This document shows, piece by piece, positions 15,389 to 22,307 of a stretch of DNA of 22,354 nucleotides. Origin of the DNA: CAMYLR01 sp041577935. GTDB lineage: Bacteria > Gemmatimonadota > Gemmatimonadetes > JACCXV01 > JAHWKZ01. A model generated the notes under the pieces. The model had not been told where the DNA came from, made no database searches, and saw nothing but the letters and a program-made list of their open reading frames with translations. The stretch spans positions 1-22,354 of the forward strand of contig JBFGIA010000031.1 in the NCBI GenBank assembly GCA_041577935.1, given 5' to 3'. Position numbers and translations under genes: made by a program. Numbering within the stretch: position 1 is the stretch's first letter; each line of letters opens with the position of its first letter.

Positions 15389-16930
15389 GTGAGCCGATTA
15401 GAAGGCATAAACCCTGGGAAACACTGGGCTCTGGTTGGGGGGGTGGTGGCGATGGCCGTCGCGCTGGCGGTTTTTGACCCCTACCTGTTCACCGGGGGCG
15501 ACAACGTCGCCTACTACGCGCTCGCCCGCGCGCTCGCAACCGGCCAAGGGTACGTGAACCTGATCGCACCGGGTGCGCGGCCAGAGACAGTGTACCCGCC
15601 TGGATACCCGGCGCTCCTGGTTCCGTTCTACTGGGTGTTCGGGGGATCGTTGGTGGCGCTCAAGATCCAATCGCTGCTTGCCGGAGCGATCGTCTTGGTG
15701 GCAACCTGGGGCATCGCGTTCCGGGATCGCGGCTTGCCGCCTTGGGCACCAGTCGCCGCTGTATGGCTCGTCGGTTTGGCGCCCGTCTTCCTTCTGTACA
15801 CCCACTTTGTGCTCTCCGACATGTCGTACACGGCGGTTGCGCTGCTGGCGCTGTGGGCGTTTTCCTACGCCAATGGTCACGATACCGGAGACGGACCCTC
15901 GATGAGGTGGTGGGTCGCGGGATGTCTGGTCATGCTGCTCGGCTTCTGGGTGCGAACCGCGGGCGTGGCGTTGATCGGCGCCGTACTGTGCTGGGCGCTG
16001 CTGCACAGACATTGGCGACACGCCGGAGCGGTGGTGGTCGCGACCGTGGCGGGTGCCCTGCCGTGGTTGTGGTGGACCGCGCGCCGTCCGCCTGCGACTG
16101 GAGGTTACCTGCAACAAGTCCGGGCGTTTGACCGGCTTGATCCCGAAAGTGGCGCGATCTCGGTAGCCGAGCTCATCGAGCGGGCCTGGGAGAACCTCTC
16201 GTACTACGTGCAAATAGATCTGCCACAGCTTTTCTGGCCAGCGTATCCGATTCCGACCTCGGTGCGGTTGGTCGGCGCTATTGTCGGGGTCGCGCTGGTA
16301 CTCATCGGTGGGTGGTCACTCTTGAGGCGACGCGGGGTGGCGGTTTGGGACCTGTACTTGTTGACGACCCTCGCGATACTGCTCCTGTGGCCGTGGAGGG
16401 GCGATCGGTTCTTTCTGACTTTGGTCCCGTTCGTATGGCTTTACGTACTGACCGGGTTGGATCGGGTCTTGTCGAGCACGGGTCGCCGGTGGGCCGCGCC
16501 ACTCGTGGCTCTCGCGATGGCACTCGTTCTTCTCGTTGGCGCCCTGCGCACAGTACCCGGTCAGTGGGTGTACACGCGAGCCTACCTGGACGGTAAAGAG
16601 ATGGCTGGGTACCCCGTTTTTTGGCAGGACTACTTCGAGTCCGCCAAATGGATCGGAGAGAACAACCCCCAGGCGGTAATCGCGGCCCGCAAGCCGACCT
16701 TTGCGTGGTATTGGAGTGAACGACCCAGCCTGGTCTACCCCTTCCATGGGGATCCGGACCGGACATGGGCATTTCTGCGTCGCCAAGGCGTGACACACAT
16801 CATCGTCGATCCGCTCACGCAATCCTTTCTGGCGCCGATGTTCGAGCGTCATGTCAACGACCTCGCGCTGGCATACGCAGGACCACACCGAGAGGTATTC
16901 GTGCTCAGGTTGATGCCTGGTGTCGAGTAG
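15389..16930 (+). CDS. GT-C-fold membrane glycosyltransferase (PMT/ArnT-like superfamily)
   Basis: A polytopic membrane protein of 513 residues with roughly ten TM segments and a C-terminal soluble portion. The first periplasmic loop holds TGGDNVAYYALARALATG (Asp38), the acidic signature of GT-C enzymes. It is followed by YPPGYPALLVPFYWVFG, a Pro-rich motif typical of this group. Such enzymes use polyprenyl-phosphate sugars on the outer face of the inner membrane. The GTG start at 15389 has no Shine-Dalgarno sequence. TAGGCT at 15374-15379 could be a -10 that gives an almost leaderless message. The GST-like gene follows after 14 bases. Sugar and acceptor cannot be read from the sequence. Confidence 0.82.
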   Translation: MSRLEGINPGKHWALVGGVVAMAVALAVFDPYLFTGGDNVAYYALARALATGQGYVNLIAPGARPETVYPPGYPALLVPFYWVFGGSLVALKIQSLLAGAIVLVATWGIAFRDRGLPPWAPVAAVWLVGLAPVFLLYTHFVLSDMSYTAVALLALWAFSYANGHDTGDGPSMRWWVAGCLVMLLGFWVRTAGVALIGAVLCWALLHRHWRHAGAVVVATVAGALPWLWWTARRPPATGGYLQQVRAFDRLDPESGAISVAELIERAWENLSYYVQIDLPQLFWPAYPIPTSVRLVGAIVGVALVLIGGWSLLRRRGVAVWDLYLLTTLAILLLWPWRGDRFFLTLVPFVWLYVLTGLDRVLSSTGRRWAAPLVALAMALVLLVGALRTVPGQWVYTRAYLDGKEMAGYPVFWQDYFESAKWIGENNPQAVIAARKPTFAWYWSERPSLVYPFHGDPDRTWAFLRRQGVTHIIVDPLTQSFLAPMFERHVNDLALAYAGPHREVFVLRLMPGVE

Positions 16931-16944
16931 GGACGAGGTGTGAC

Positions 16945-17574
16945 GTGTTGAAGCTCTATAACGCGACCCCGTCAGGGAACTGCTACAAGGTACGGCTGAT
17001 TCTGGCCCACTTGGGGGTGCCTTACGAAACGATCGAGATCGACGTCACCAGCACCGAGCCCCGGCCGGCCGAGCTCCTGGCCCACAACCCGCTCGGCAAA
17101 GTGCCGGTTCTCGTCTGCGATGATGGTCGCGGGATGGCGGAGTCGAATTCGATTCTATGGCACTTGGGGCGTGAAACGCCGTACTTGCCGGACGACGAGA
17201 ACGATCGGACGGAAGTGCTGCGATGGCTGTTCTTCGAGCAGAACATCCACGAGCCCGCGATAGCGGTGAACCGTTTTCTGATCTCGTATCTTGGCCTAGC
17301 TGAACGATTCGCCGACGTCATCGCCTTCAACCATCGACGTGGGGAGAGAGCGCTCGACGCAATGGAGGGTCATCTGTCAAAGCGTGAGTTCTTTGTCGGT
17401 GATCGGTACTCGATCGCGGACATCGCGCTATATGCCTACACCCACGTGGCAGACGAAGGCGATTTCGGGCTCGGATCACGACGGGCGATTCAGCGCTGGC
17501 TCAAAAAAGTGCGCGAGCAGCCCGGCCACGTGACGATGAGCGGTGACGCACCGGGACCCGGAGTGATACATTGA
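16945..17574 (+). CDS. Glutathione S-transferase family protein
   Basis: A GST of 209 residues. The N-terminal thioredoxin-like domain has KLYNATPSGNCYKVRLIL (3-20), the cis-Pro segment NPLGKVPVL (48-56, Pro54), and the glutathione gamma-glutamyl contact Glu66-Ser67. The C-terminal helical domain has FVGDRYSIADIALYAYTHV. Substrate is unknown; detoxification or a thiol-transfer step is possible. GTG 16945 is chosen because GAGGTG lies 4 bases upstream and this gives the normal N-terminus. The frame is open back to 16765 but only within the preceding glycosyltransferase gene. It sits 14 bases after that gene and 8 bases before tRNA-His, so the tRNAs may share its transcript. Confidence 0.9.
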   Translation: MLKLYNATPSGNCYKVRLILAHLGVPYETIEIDVTSTEPRPAELLAHNPLGKVPVLVCDDGRGMAESNSILWHLGRETPYLPDDENDRTEVLRWLFFEQNIHEPAIAVNRFLISYLGLAERFADVIAFNHRRGERALDAMEGHLSKREFFVGDRYSIADIALYAYTHVADEGDFGLGSRRAIQRWLKKVREQPGHVTMSGDAPGPGVIH

Positions 17575-17582
17575 TCTCGGGT

Positions 17583-17660
17583 GGTGGGCGTAGCTCAGGT
17601 GGTTAGAGCACCAGGTTGTGGCCCTGGGGGTCGGGGGTTCGAGTCCCCTCGCTCACCCCA
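17583..17660 (+). tRNA. tRNA-His(GUG)
   Basis: A complete cloverleaf with encoded CCA. The acceptor GTGGGCG (17584-17590) pairs with CGCTCAC (17650-17656). The extra G-1 at 17583 faces C73 at 17657, the hallmark of tRNA-His. The anticodon stem CCAGG/CCTGG encloses TTGTGGC, giving anticodon GTG. The gene lies 8 bases after the GST stop and 36 bases before tRNA-Lys. Confidence 0.97.
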
Positions 17661-17696
17661 ACAACGACGGACGGGTATCCCAGCAGACATCTCTGT

Positions 17697-17772
17697 GGGC
17701 CGCTAGCTCAATTGGCAGAGCAACTGGCTCTTAACCAGTAGGTTCTAGGTTCGATTCCTAGGCGGCCCACCA
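17697..17772 (+). tRNA. tRNA-Lys(CUU)
   Basis: A complete 76-base cloverleaf with encoded CCA. The acceptor GGGCCGC (17697-17703) pairs with GCGGCCC (17762-17768), and the discriminator is A. The anticodon stem ACTGG/CCAGT encloses CTCTTAA, giving CTT. The T arm is CTAGG-TTCGATT-CCTAG. From the 3' strand of the anticodon stem to one base past CCA, the sequence is repeated 1564 bases downstream. This gene is therefore the probable insertion target of the unit that follows. Confidence 0.97.
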
Positions 17773-17773
17773 G
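17736..17773 (+). repeat. Left copy of 38-bp direct repeat (tRNA-Lys 3' portion; putative att site)
   Basis: The 38 bases cover the 3' strand of the anticodon stem, the variable loop, T arm, acceptor 3' strand, CCA and one more base. They match 19300-19337 with one difference. An intact tRNA on one side and a duplicated 3' end on the other is the classic footprint of integration at a tRNA gene. Confidence 0.85.
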
Positions 17774-17808
17774 CGCTAAGCAGATGTTAGACGACTGCTT
17801 GCTTAGCG
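17774..17808. repeat. 8-bp inverted repeat directly after tRNA-Lys
   Basis: CGCTAAGC (17774-17781) and GCTTAGCG (17801-17808) are perfect inverted copies with a 19-base loop. The left arm begins one base after the repeat-bounded tRNA end. AAGCAG (17779-17784) and CTGCTT (17795-17800) offer an alternative stem. There is no T-run after it, so it is not a standard intrinsic terminator. RNA processing or recombinase binding are other options. Confidence 0.5.
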
Positions 17809-17903
17809 ATAACAAGTGACCGTCCACTTCAGCGTTTCGGTCAACCGGAAGCTATAGGGATGGATTCGCTCGGACGCGAAACCCGGCTCCGCCGGAGCAA
17901 CCG

Positions 17904-19325
17904 ATGACAAATCGGCGGCTGTTAGCAGCCGCAACTCTGGTCGGATTAATCCTCACGCTCATTCTCAACTACCCGGGATTCCTGACATGGGACTCCGCCG
18001 CTCAACTCATGCAAGCTCGCAGCGGGCGTTTCGTCGATTGGCACCCGCCGATAATGAGTCTCCTCTGGCGGTGGGCCGACACAATCGTCTCGGGTCCGTT
18101 CGGGATGCTGGTGCTGCAAACTCTCCTCTTGTGGCTTGGTGCCTACCTCATCTTTCGGCATATGGGATTACGCTCGGGACCGCTGGCTTCCGGACTGCTG
18201 TTGCTCTTCATGTTTTTCCCCCCTGTGTTCTCGATTACCGGGGCGATCATCAAAGATGTTCTCATGGCGGCCTGCCTACTGCTGGCGTTTGGACTGATTG
18301 CGACCTTCAAGTCGCAGCCGCACTCGTCGTCCGACGCGTCAGCACCTCTGGGACGATACGTCCTTTGGGGAACCATGATCGTCTGTCTCCTGTTCGCCAC
18401 AGCGGTGCGGTACAACGGTGTGGGAGCCGTGTTCGGGGCGGTGGCTTTCCTCGCGTACCGGGTCCTCGGCAATCGTTGGAAGCTGCCATCTCGAACAGGG
18501 CTCGCCCTGGCGCTCGCTTTTCCTTGCAGCCTCGTCCTTCTTGCGGCCTCCCTCGGAATCAATCGCGCCATCACCGATGTTCGTACGAAGATCACCACAG
18601 CCCACGAATGGCATGACCTCGCTGGGATCATGGTCCAGCGCGACGACTTCTTCATCGTACGGCATCAAACCTGGCCGACGATCTCCCAAATGTTCAGGGC
18701 CCCCGCGCCGAGCCTCGACGACATCAAAGAACTCTATGACCCGGGATGGGGGAACAGTCTCGGGTCGACCCGCCCGGTGCCGCGAACGCGAAACGAAAGT
18801 CTCGCCCTCCGTCGGCTTTGGTTAGAATCGATCACGGATCACCCAGGAGCCTATTTGAAGCACCGGTGGCTGGTGATTCGCGAGGTTCTCGGGATCTCTA
18901 GTCAGGGGCTCCGAGGCCGCGTGATTATGACGCCAGTTAGCGCCAGTCGGTACGGCGACCCGGAAGAAACGAAACGCGTGACGGGCCACGACTATCGTCT
19001 TTCCCGCGTCCAAGTACTGCTACGGCGAGGTCTCACGATGTTCGCCAGCAAGACCCCTTTGCACAGGCCGTATCTATACCTCATGCTGGCCTCACTTTGC
19101 CTCGTACTGGCGGCGGCGCGACTCCGGCAGGATGACATCGTGATGTTTCTCGCCATCAGTGCATTGGCTCACGAATCGACGCTCTTCGTGGTGGCATCCG
19201 CCGCGGTATATCGGTATTCCTATTGGTTGGTCTTGTCAGCATGGCTATCCTTTCTCTTGCTTCTGGGAGGTGCGTCTGATCAGCGGTTCGCGTCTGACTC
19301 AGTAGGTTCTAGGTTTGATTCCTAG
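17904..19325 (+). CDS. Polytopic membrane protein, GT-C-like, probable glycosyltransferase
   Basis: The product has 473 residues with about nine or ten TM segments. After the first helix comes TWDSAAQLMQARSGRFVDWH (28-47) followed by two prolines. The acidic Asp30 and the HPP motif at 47-49 resemble the first periplasmic loop of GT-C glycosyltransferases. A large loop (about residues 245-330) contains AHEWHDLAGIMVQRDDFF and a later WLVIREVLG stretch. The ATG has GGAG 6 bases upstream (17894-17897). It is the sole gene of the tRNA-bounded unit. Its final residues (VGSRFDS) and stop TAG (19323-19325) are encoded by the duplicated tRNA-Lys fragment, so its natural end may have been altered. A glycan-modifying role would fit the preceding cluster, but this is inferred. 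Confidence 0.75.
   Translation: MTNRRLLAAATLVGLILTLILNYPGFLTWDSAAQLMQARSGRFVDWHPPIMSLLWRWADTIVSGPFGMLVLQTLLLWLGAYLIFRHMGLRSGPLASGLLLLFMFFPPVFSITGAIIKDVLMAACLLLAFGLIATFKSQPHSSSDASAPLGRYVLWGTMIVCLLFATAVRYNGVGAVFGAVAFLAYRVLGNRWKLPSRTGLALALAFPCSLVLLAASLGINRAITDVRTKITTAHEWHDLAGIMVQRDDFFIVRHQTWPTISQMFRAPAPSLDDIKELYDPGWGNSLGSTRPVPRTRNESLALRRLWLESITDHPGAYLKHRWLVIREVLGISSQGLRGRVIMTPVSASRYGDPEETKRVTGHDYRLSRVQVLLRRGLTMFASKTPLHRPYLYLMLASLCLVLAAARLRQDDIVMFLAISALAHESTLFVVASAAVYRYSYWLVLSAWLSFLLLLGGASDQRFASDSVGSRFDS
19272..19297 (+). repeat. Two direct GCGTCTGA copies beside the right tRNA repeat
   Basis: GCGTCTGA occurs at 19272-19279 and 19290-19297, 18 bases apart, ending just before the right 38-bp repeat. 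The inverted heptamer TCAGACG occurs at 19375-19381 on the other side. Both direct copies lie in the 3' coding end of the membrane-protein gene. They could be recombinase arm sites or chance. Confidence 0.35.
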
Positions 19326-19337
19326 GCGGCCCACCAG
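19300..19337 (+). repeat. Right copy of 38-bp direct repeat (tRNA-Lys 3' fragment)
   Basis: This matches 17736-17773 at 37 of 38 bases. The single difference is a C to T at 19316, which falls on the invariant T-loop C56. The fragment has no 5' half, so it cannot fold as a tRNA, and loss of C56 fits lack of selection. The stop codon of the membrane-protein gene lies inside it. Confidence 0.9.
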
Positions 19338-19344
19338 AGCCAAC

Positions 19345-19401
19345 CGCTTTTTAGGCAGACACTTACACGTCATCTCAGACGTGCGCTTGTGGCAAAAAGC
19401 G
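19345..19401. repeat. Nested inverted repeats between the Lys and Val tRNA scars
   Basis: CGCTTTTT (19345-19352) pairs perfectly with AAAAAGCG (19394-19401). Inside lies CACGTC (19366-19371) with GACGTG (19378-19383), loop 6. An alternative stem CGCTT/AAGCG (19384-19388 with 19397-19401) is followed by TGTTTT and could act as a weak terminator. The stretch may end transcription from the element gene or bind a recombinase. No coding potential is evident. Confidence 0.45.
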
Positions 19402-19411
19402 TGTTTTGGAG

Positions 19412-19461
19412 CCTGCCTTACGAGCAGAAGGTCCGTGGTTCGAATCCACGTGCGCCCACCA
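19412..19461 (+). pseudogene. tRNA-Val(UAC) 3' fragment, 5' half missing
   Basis: From the anticodon arm on, this is tRNA-like. The stem CTGC/GCAG encloses loop CTTACGA (anticodon TAC), then variable AGGTC, T arm CGTGG-TTCGAAT-CCACG, acceptor 3' strand TGCGCCC, discriminator A and CCA (19459-19461). Upstream there is no D arm and no strand GGGCGCA to close the acceptor. The outermost anticodon-stem pair is C-A. It is therefore a broken gene or an attachment-site relic. An intact tRNA-Val is not in the window. Confidence 0.75.
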
Positions 19462-19512
19462 GTAATAATCGCAAACAGAGCAAGCAGTTGGGCTCGCCCG
19501 TTTCGCTTTCCT

Positions 19513-21216
19513 CTAATTCTCGAACTCCTCGGCGAAGCGCTTTCGCTGCTCGAGGGCGCCGATCGCGATGAGAACGTCGCCCTGCTTGACCTCTGTTGCT
19601 GGGTCCGGATTCGTCAGCGTCTCACCAGCCCTTTCGATAGCCAGGACGTTGAGACCGGTGCGCGACCCGATTTCGCTCGCGGCGAGCGTCCCCCCGAACA
19701 GCTTGGGTGGAACCGGAATCTTATACAGGTCGGCGCTTTCACCCAGGACGACGAGTCCTCGACCATCCAACAATGCGAAGATCGCCTGTGTGCCCAGGGT
19801 GGCATAGCTGAGGACAAAGTCTGCACCGGCGCGGCTCACCGCCTCAACATTTCGTTCTTCGGTGATGCGGCTCACGATCCTGAGGTTGGGGTTGGTGCGC
19901 CGACAGTACACGGCGAGGTAGATGTTGGTCGCATCGTCGTTGGTCGTGATCACGACGCTGGGAGCCGACTCGATCCCTGCCTTGGCCAGGATAGCCTTGT
20001 CTGCGGCATCGCCGATAACCAGGCGATCGCACAGCTCCAATAACGCGGGCTCGAGATCGCCATTGCGCTCGACGACGTGAACCGGAATCTCGCGCGCCTT
20101 CAAAGCCCGAGCAGCGGCCCGTCCGACGCGACCACCGCCGATGATGACTACGGGATTGAAGTTGACCTGATGGATGAGAAGCAAACTCTCGAGATCGGTA
20201 AGCTGGTCTTCGGTCCCGACGACCACGGGGATGCAGTAGTCGCTGAGAACGGTGTCCGGTCGAGCTGGTTCGAGCCGACCGCGCCTCCAAACACCGACGA
20301 TGTTCAGCCCGGTCACCTCACGCAGTCGCGTGCTGCGAATCGTTCTGCCGGCGAGGGGCGTCCCGTGCACCGTGAATTCGGCGATGCGCCGATCACGGAA
20401 CGATCCAACGACGTGGACTCGCGTTGACCCGGCAGCGACGCGCGCGGCCAAGTGTTCACCCAACTGGCGCTTTAGATCGAGGACGTGGTTGCAGCCGCTC
20501 AACTCGAGGATGTGAACCGCATCGGGGCTCTCGGCGATCGCAACGATCGGGACTTCGGTCGAAACCTCGCGGACGGTGATTGCGATGTTGGTATCGATCC
20601 TGTCGTCGCGATTCGCGAGTATAAGGCGCGCGTGCTCCGCTCGTGCCGCCCGCACCGTCTCAGCGTTCATCAATGTGCCGCTCATGACGGGGATCTCCTC
20701 CGTGTAGAGCTCCATGAGTCGGCCCGGGTCGGACTCGACGACGAACCACGGCACGCCCCTGAGGTCGAGCTTGCGACCGAGAGCCGCGGAAACGGCATCG
20801 TAGCCGCACACGAGGACGTGCCCACTCACGTCTTTTGGCAATTCGCGAGGAGCCTTTGTTCGGAGGCGGGCCTCGAGCCACGGAGCGTAGAAGAGGCTAA
20901 TGAATGCGAACGGCAGTACGATCAGCAGCAGCACGATTCCCGAAAGAAGAACCACCACACTGAAGAGCCGCCCGATATCGCTGTGAAAAGTGATATCGCC
21001 AAAGCCGAGCGTGCTCATCACGGTGAGGGTCCAGTAGAAACCGGTCAGCCACGAGTGACGCTCGCCCTCGATCGTCCACATGATCCAGTGGAATCCGGCC
21101 GTGTAGATCGCGATCACCACGGTAAGAAACGCCAGATACCTGAACAACCCTCGCAGGTTCTGTTGCATGCGACGATCGCCGAGGAAAAACGCCATCTGTG
21201 CCGGCAAGAACTTCAC
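19513..21216 (-). CDS. Two-TM potassium channel subunit with tandem RCK (TrkA-N/TrkA-C) domains
   Basis: The product has 567 residues. TM1 is at about 27-47, the pore helix and selectivity filter TLGFGD at 69-74 (a variant of TVGYGD), and TM2 at about 84-110. A first Rossmann RCK domain starts GHVLVCGYDAVSAALG near 132, followed by a TrkA-C module. A second starts NPVVIIGGGRVGRAAARAL near 350 and also ends with a TrkA-C module. This is the double-RCK ligand-gated K+ channel layout (MthK/GsuK-like), acting as a tetramer in the inner membrane. Nucleotide or ion ligands are likely but not defined. The GTG start at 21216 has GGGG upstream; ATG 21195 is an alternative. It ends 51 bases after the tRNA-Val fragment and is divergent from the dehalogenase gene. 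Confidence 0.92.
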   Translation of the reverse strand: MKFLPAQMAFFLGDRRMQQNLRGLFRYLAFLTVVIAIYTAGFHWIMWTIEGERHSWLTGFYWTLTVMSTLGFGDITFHSDIGRLFSVVVLLSGIVLLLIVLPFAFISLFYAPWLEARLRTKAPRELPKDVSGHVLVCGYDAVSAALGRKLDLRGVPWFVVESDPGRLMELYTEEIPVMSGTLMNAETVRAARAEHARLILANRDDRIDTNIAITVREVSTEVPIVAIAESPDAVHILELSGCNHVLDLKRQLGEHLAARVAAGSTRVHVVGSFRDRRIAEFTVHGTPLAGRTIRSTRLREVTGLNIVGVWRRGRLEPARPDTVLSDYCIPVVVGTEDQLTDLESLLLIHQVNFNPVVIIGGGRVGRAAARALKAREIPVHVVERNGDLEPALLELCDRLVIGDAADKAILAKAGIESAPSVVITTNDDATNIYLAVYCRRTNPNLRIVSRITEERNVEAVSRAGADFVLSYATLGTQAIFALLDGRGLVVLGESADLYKIPVPPKLFGGTLAASEIGSRTGLNVLAIERAGETLTNPDPATEVKQGDVLIAIGALEQRKRFAEEFEN

Positions 21217-21413
21217 GCCGGGACCCCGACAGCTAAGAACCGACTATCGATTGAAACGTCCATTTCGGAGCTCAACGTTAGCCGCTACGACGCTCAGCGC
21301 CCGTTGCGGCCTGGGGCGGCGGGATCGTGGTTTGCCGTCTATCATTTTGTTCCAGGCGCCGCGTTTGCGCATGATCAAGCGAGTAGCCCCAGGAAGAGCG
21401 ACGGAATGCACTC

Positions 21414-22307
21414 ATGATATTGAGAACCCCCGAGGAAAGATTCGGGAATCTACCCGGCTATCCGTTCGAGCCGAACCACGTCGACTTCGGGAAAGCACGA
21501 ATGCACTACGTCGACGAGCCCGGCGGATCGGGCGAAACCGTTTTGATGCTCCACGGGGAGCCCAGCTGGAGCTATCTGTATCGCAGAATGATACCGATCG
21601 TTTCAGCGGCAGGTCACCGCGTCGTGGCCCCCGATCTCATCGGCTTTGGGAAGTCCGATAAGTTCACCGATCCCGGTGTCTACACATACCAGATGCACGT
21701 CGACAGCATCGTCCATCTGATCGAAACACTCGATCTCAGAGACCTGACTCTCGTCTGTCAGGACTGGGGAGGGTTGATCGGGCTGCGGATAGCTGCCGAG
21801 CATCCCGATCGATTCTCCCGGATCGTGGCCGCCAATACGGCCCTTCCAACTGGGCACGAGAGGATACCCATCGCCTTCAAGGTCTGGAAAGCGTTCTCTC
21901 AAGCGACCCCGGTTTTTCCCGTCGGCGGGTTGATCAGATTCGCGTGCAAAACGAAGCTCACAAAGGCAGTTGTGCGCGCCTATAACGCACCATTCCCCGG
22001 CAACAAGTACAAGGTCGCAGCGCGGGTGTTTCCGCTCCTCGTGCCGACAACCCCAGACAACCCGGCCTCGGAAGCAAACCGCGCCGCGTGGAAAGTGCTG
22101 GAAAAGTGGGAAAAGCCGTTTCTGACAGCGTTTAGCGACGGTGATCCGATCATGCGCGGCCTGGACCGGATCCTCCAGAAGCGCATTCCAGGCGCCAAGG
22201 ACCAACCTCACACGATCATCAAAGGCGCCGGTCACTTTCTGCAGGAAGACAAGGGCGAAGAGCTGGCAGCCGCGGTTGTCGCGTTTATCGCCGGGAGCTA
22301 CCGCTAA
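21414..22307 (+). CDS. Haloalkane dehalogenase, subfamily I-like alpha/beta hydrolase
   Basis: The product has 297 residues, normal length for the family. The pattern matches subfamily I dehalogenases (DhlA type): HGEPSWSYLYRRM at 47-59, nucleophile Asp117 in QDWGG with halide-binding Trp118, a second halide Trp candidate at 158 in the cap, Asp244 in FSDGDP, and His274 in GAGHFLQE. The enzyme would hydrolyse carbon-halogen bonds to alcohols without cofactors. The complete pentad argues against a plain epoxide hydrolase or esterase, though Trp158 is assigned by pattern only. The ATG at 21414 follows a purine-rich stretch (GGAATG). The 197-base gap to the divergent channel gene shows no other gene. 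No halocarboxylate or alcohol dehydrogenase gene is adjacent in the window. Confidence 0.88.
   Translation: MILRTPEERFGNLPGYPFEPNHVDFGKARMHYVDEPGGSGETVLMLHGEPSWSYLYRRMIPIVSAAGHRVVAPDLIGFGKSDKFTDPGVYTYQMHVDSIVHLIETLDLRDLTLVCQDWGGLIGLRIAAEHPDRFSRIVAANTALPTGHERIPIAFKVWKAFSQATPVFPVGGLIRFACKTKLTKAVVRAYNAPFPGNKYKVAARVFPLLVPTTPDNPASEANRAAWKVLEKWEKPFLTAFSDGDPIMRGLDRILQKRIPGAKDQPHTIIKGAGHFLQEDKGEELAAAVVAFIAGSYR

Larger units (their letters stand above)
17774..19337 (+). mobile_element. Putative minimal tRNA-Lys-targeted integrative element or remnant (1564 bp)
   Basis: The unit is bounded by intact tRNA-Lys on the left and a 38-base copy of its 3' portion on the right. It has an 8-bp inverted repeat next to the left boundary and two GCGTCTGA copies next to the right one. 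The only gene is a 473-residue membrane protein that fills 1422 of the 1564 bases. No integrase, excisionase, toxin or replication gene is visible. It could be a satellite mobilised in trans, a cargo unit left after loss of an integrase, or a deletion scar of a larger island. Excision and circularisation are not shown by the sequence. Confidence 0.5.

Noticed and set aside
15398..16213. 271-codon minus-strand open frame opposite the GT-C gene
   Set aside because: The plus-strand product has clear TM segments and GT-C motifs. The antisense product is polar, His/Arg/Gln-rich and unrecognisable.
16765..16944. Upstream extension of the GST frame
   Set aside because: It overlaps the GT-C gene. 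The GST fold begins normally at the GTG at 16945 with a Shine-Dalgarno sequence nearby.
19386..19461. A complete functional tRNA-Val
   Set aside because: No D arm or acceptor 5' strand is found in the 26 bases before the anticodon stem, so only the 3' half is present.
20485..21417. 310-codon plus-strand open frame opposite the potassium-channel gene
   Set aside because: The channel filter and RCK domains are read on the minus strand. The plus frame gives a His/Glu/Arg-rich shadow protein.
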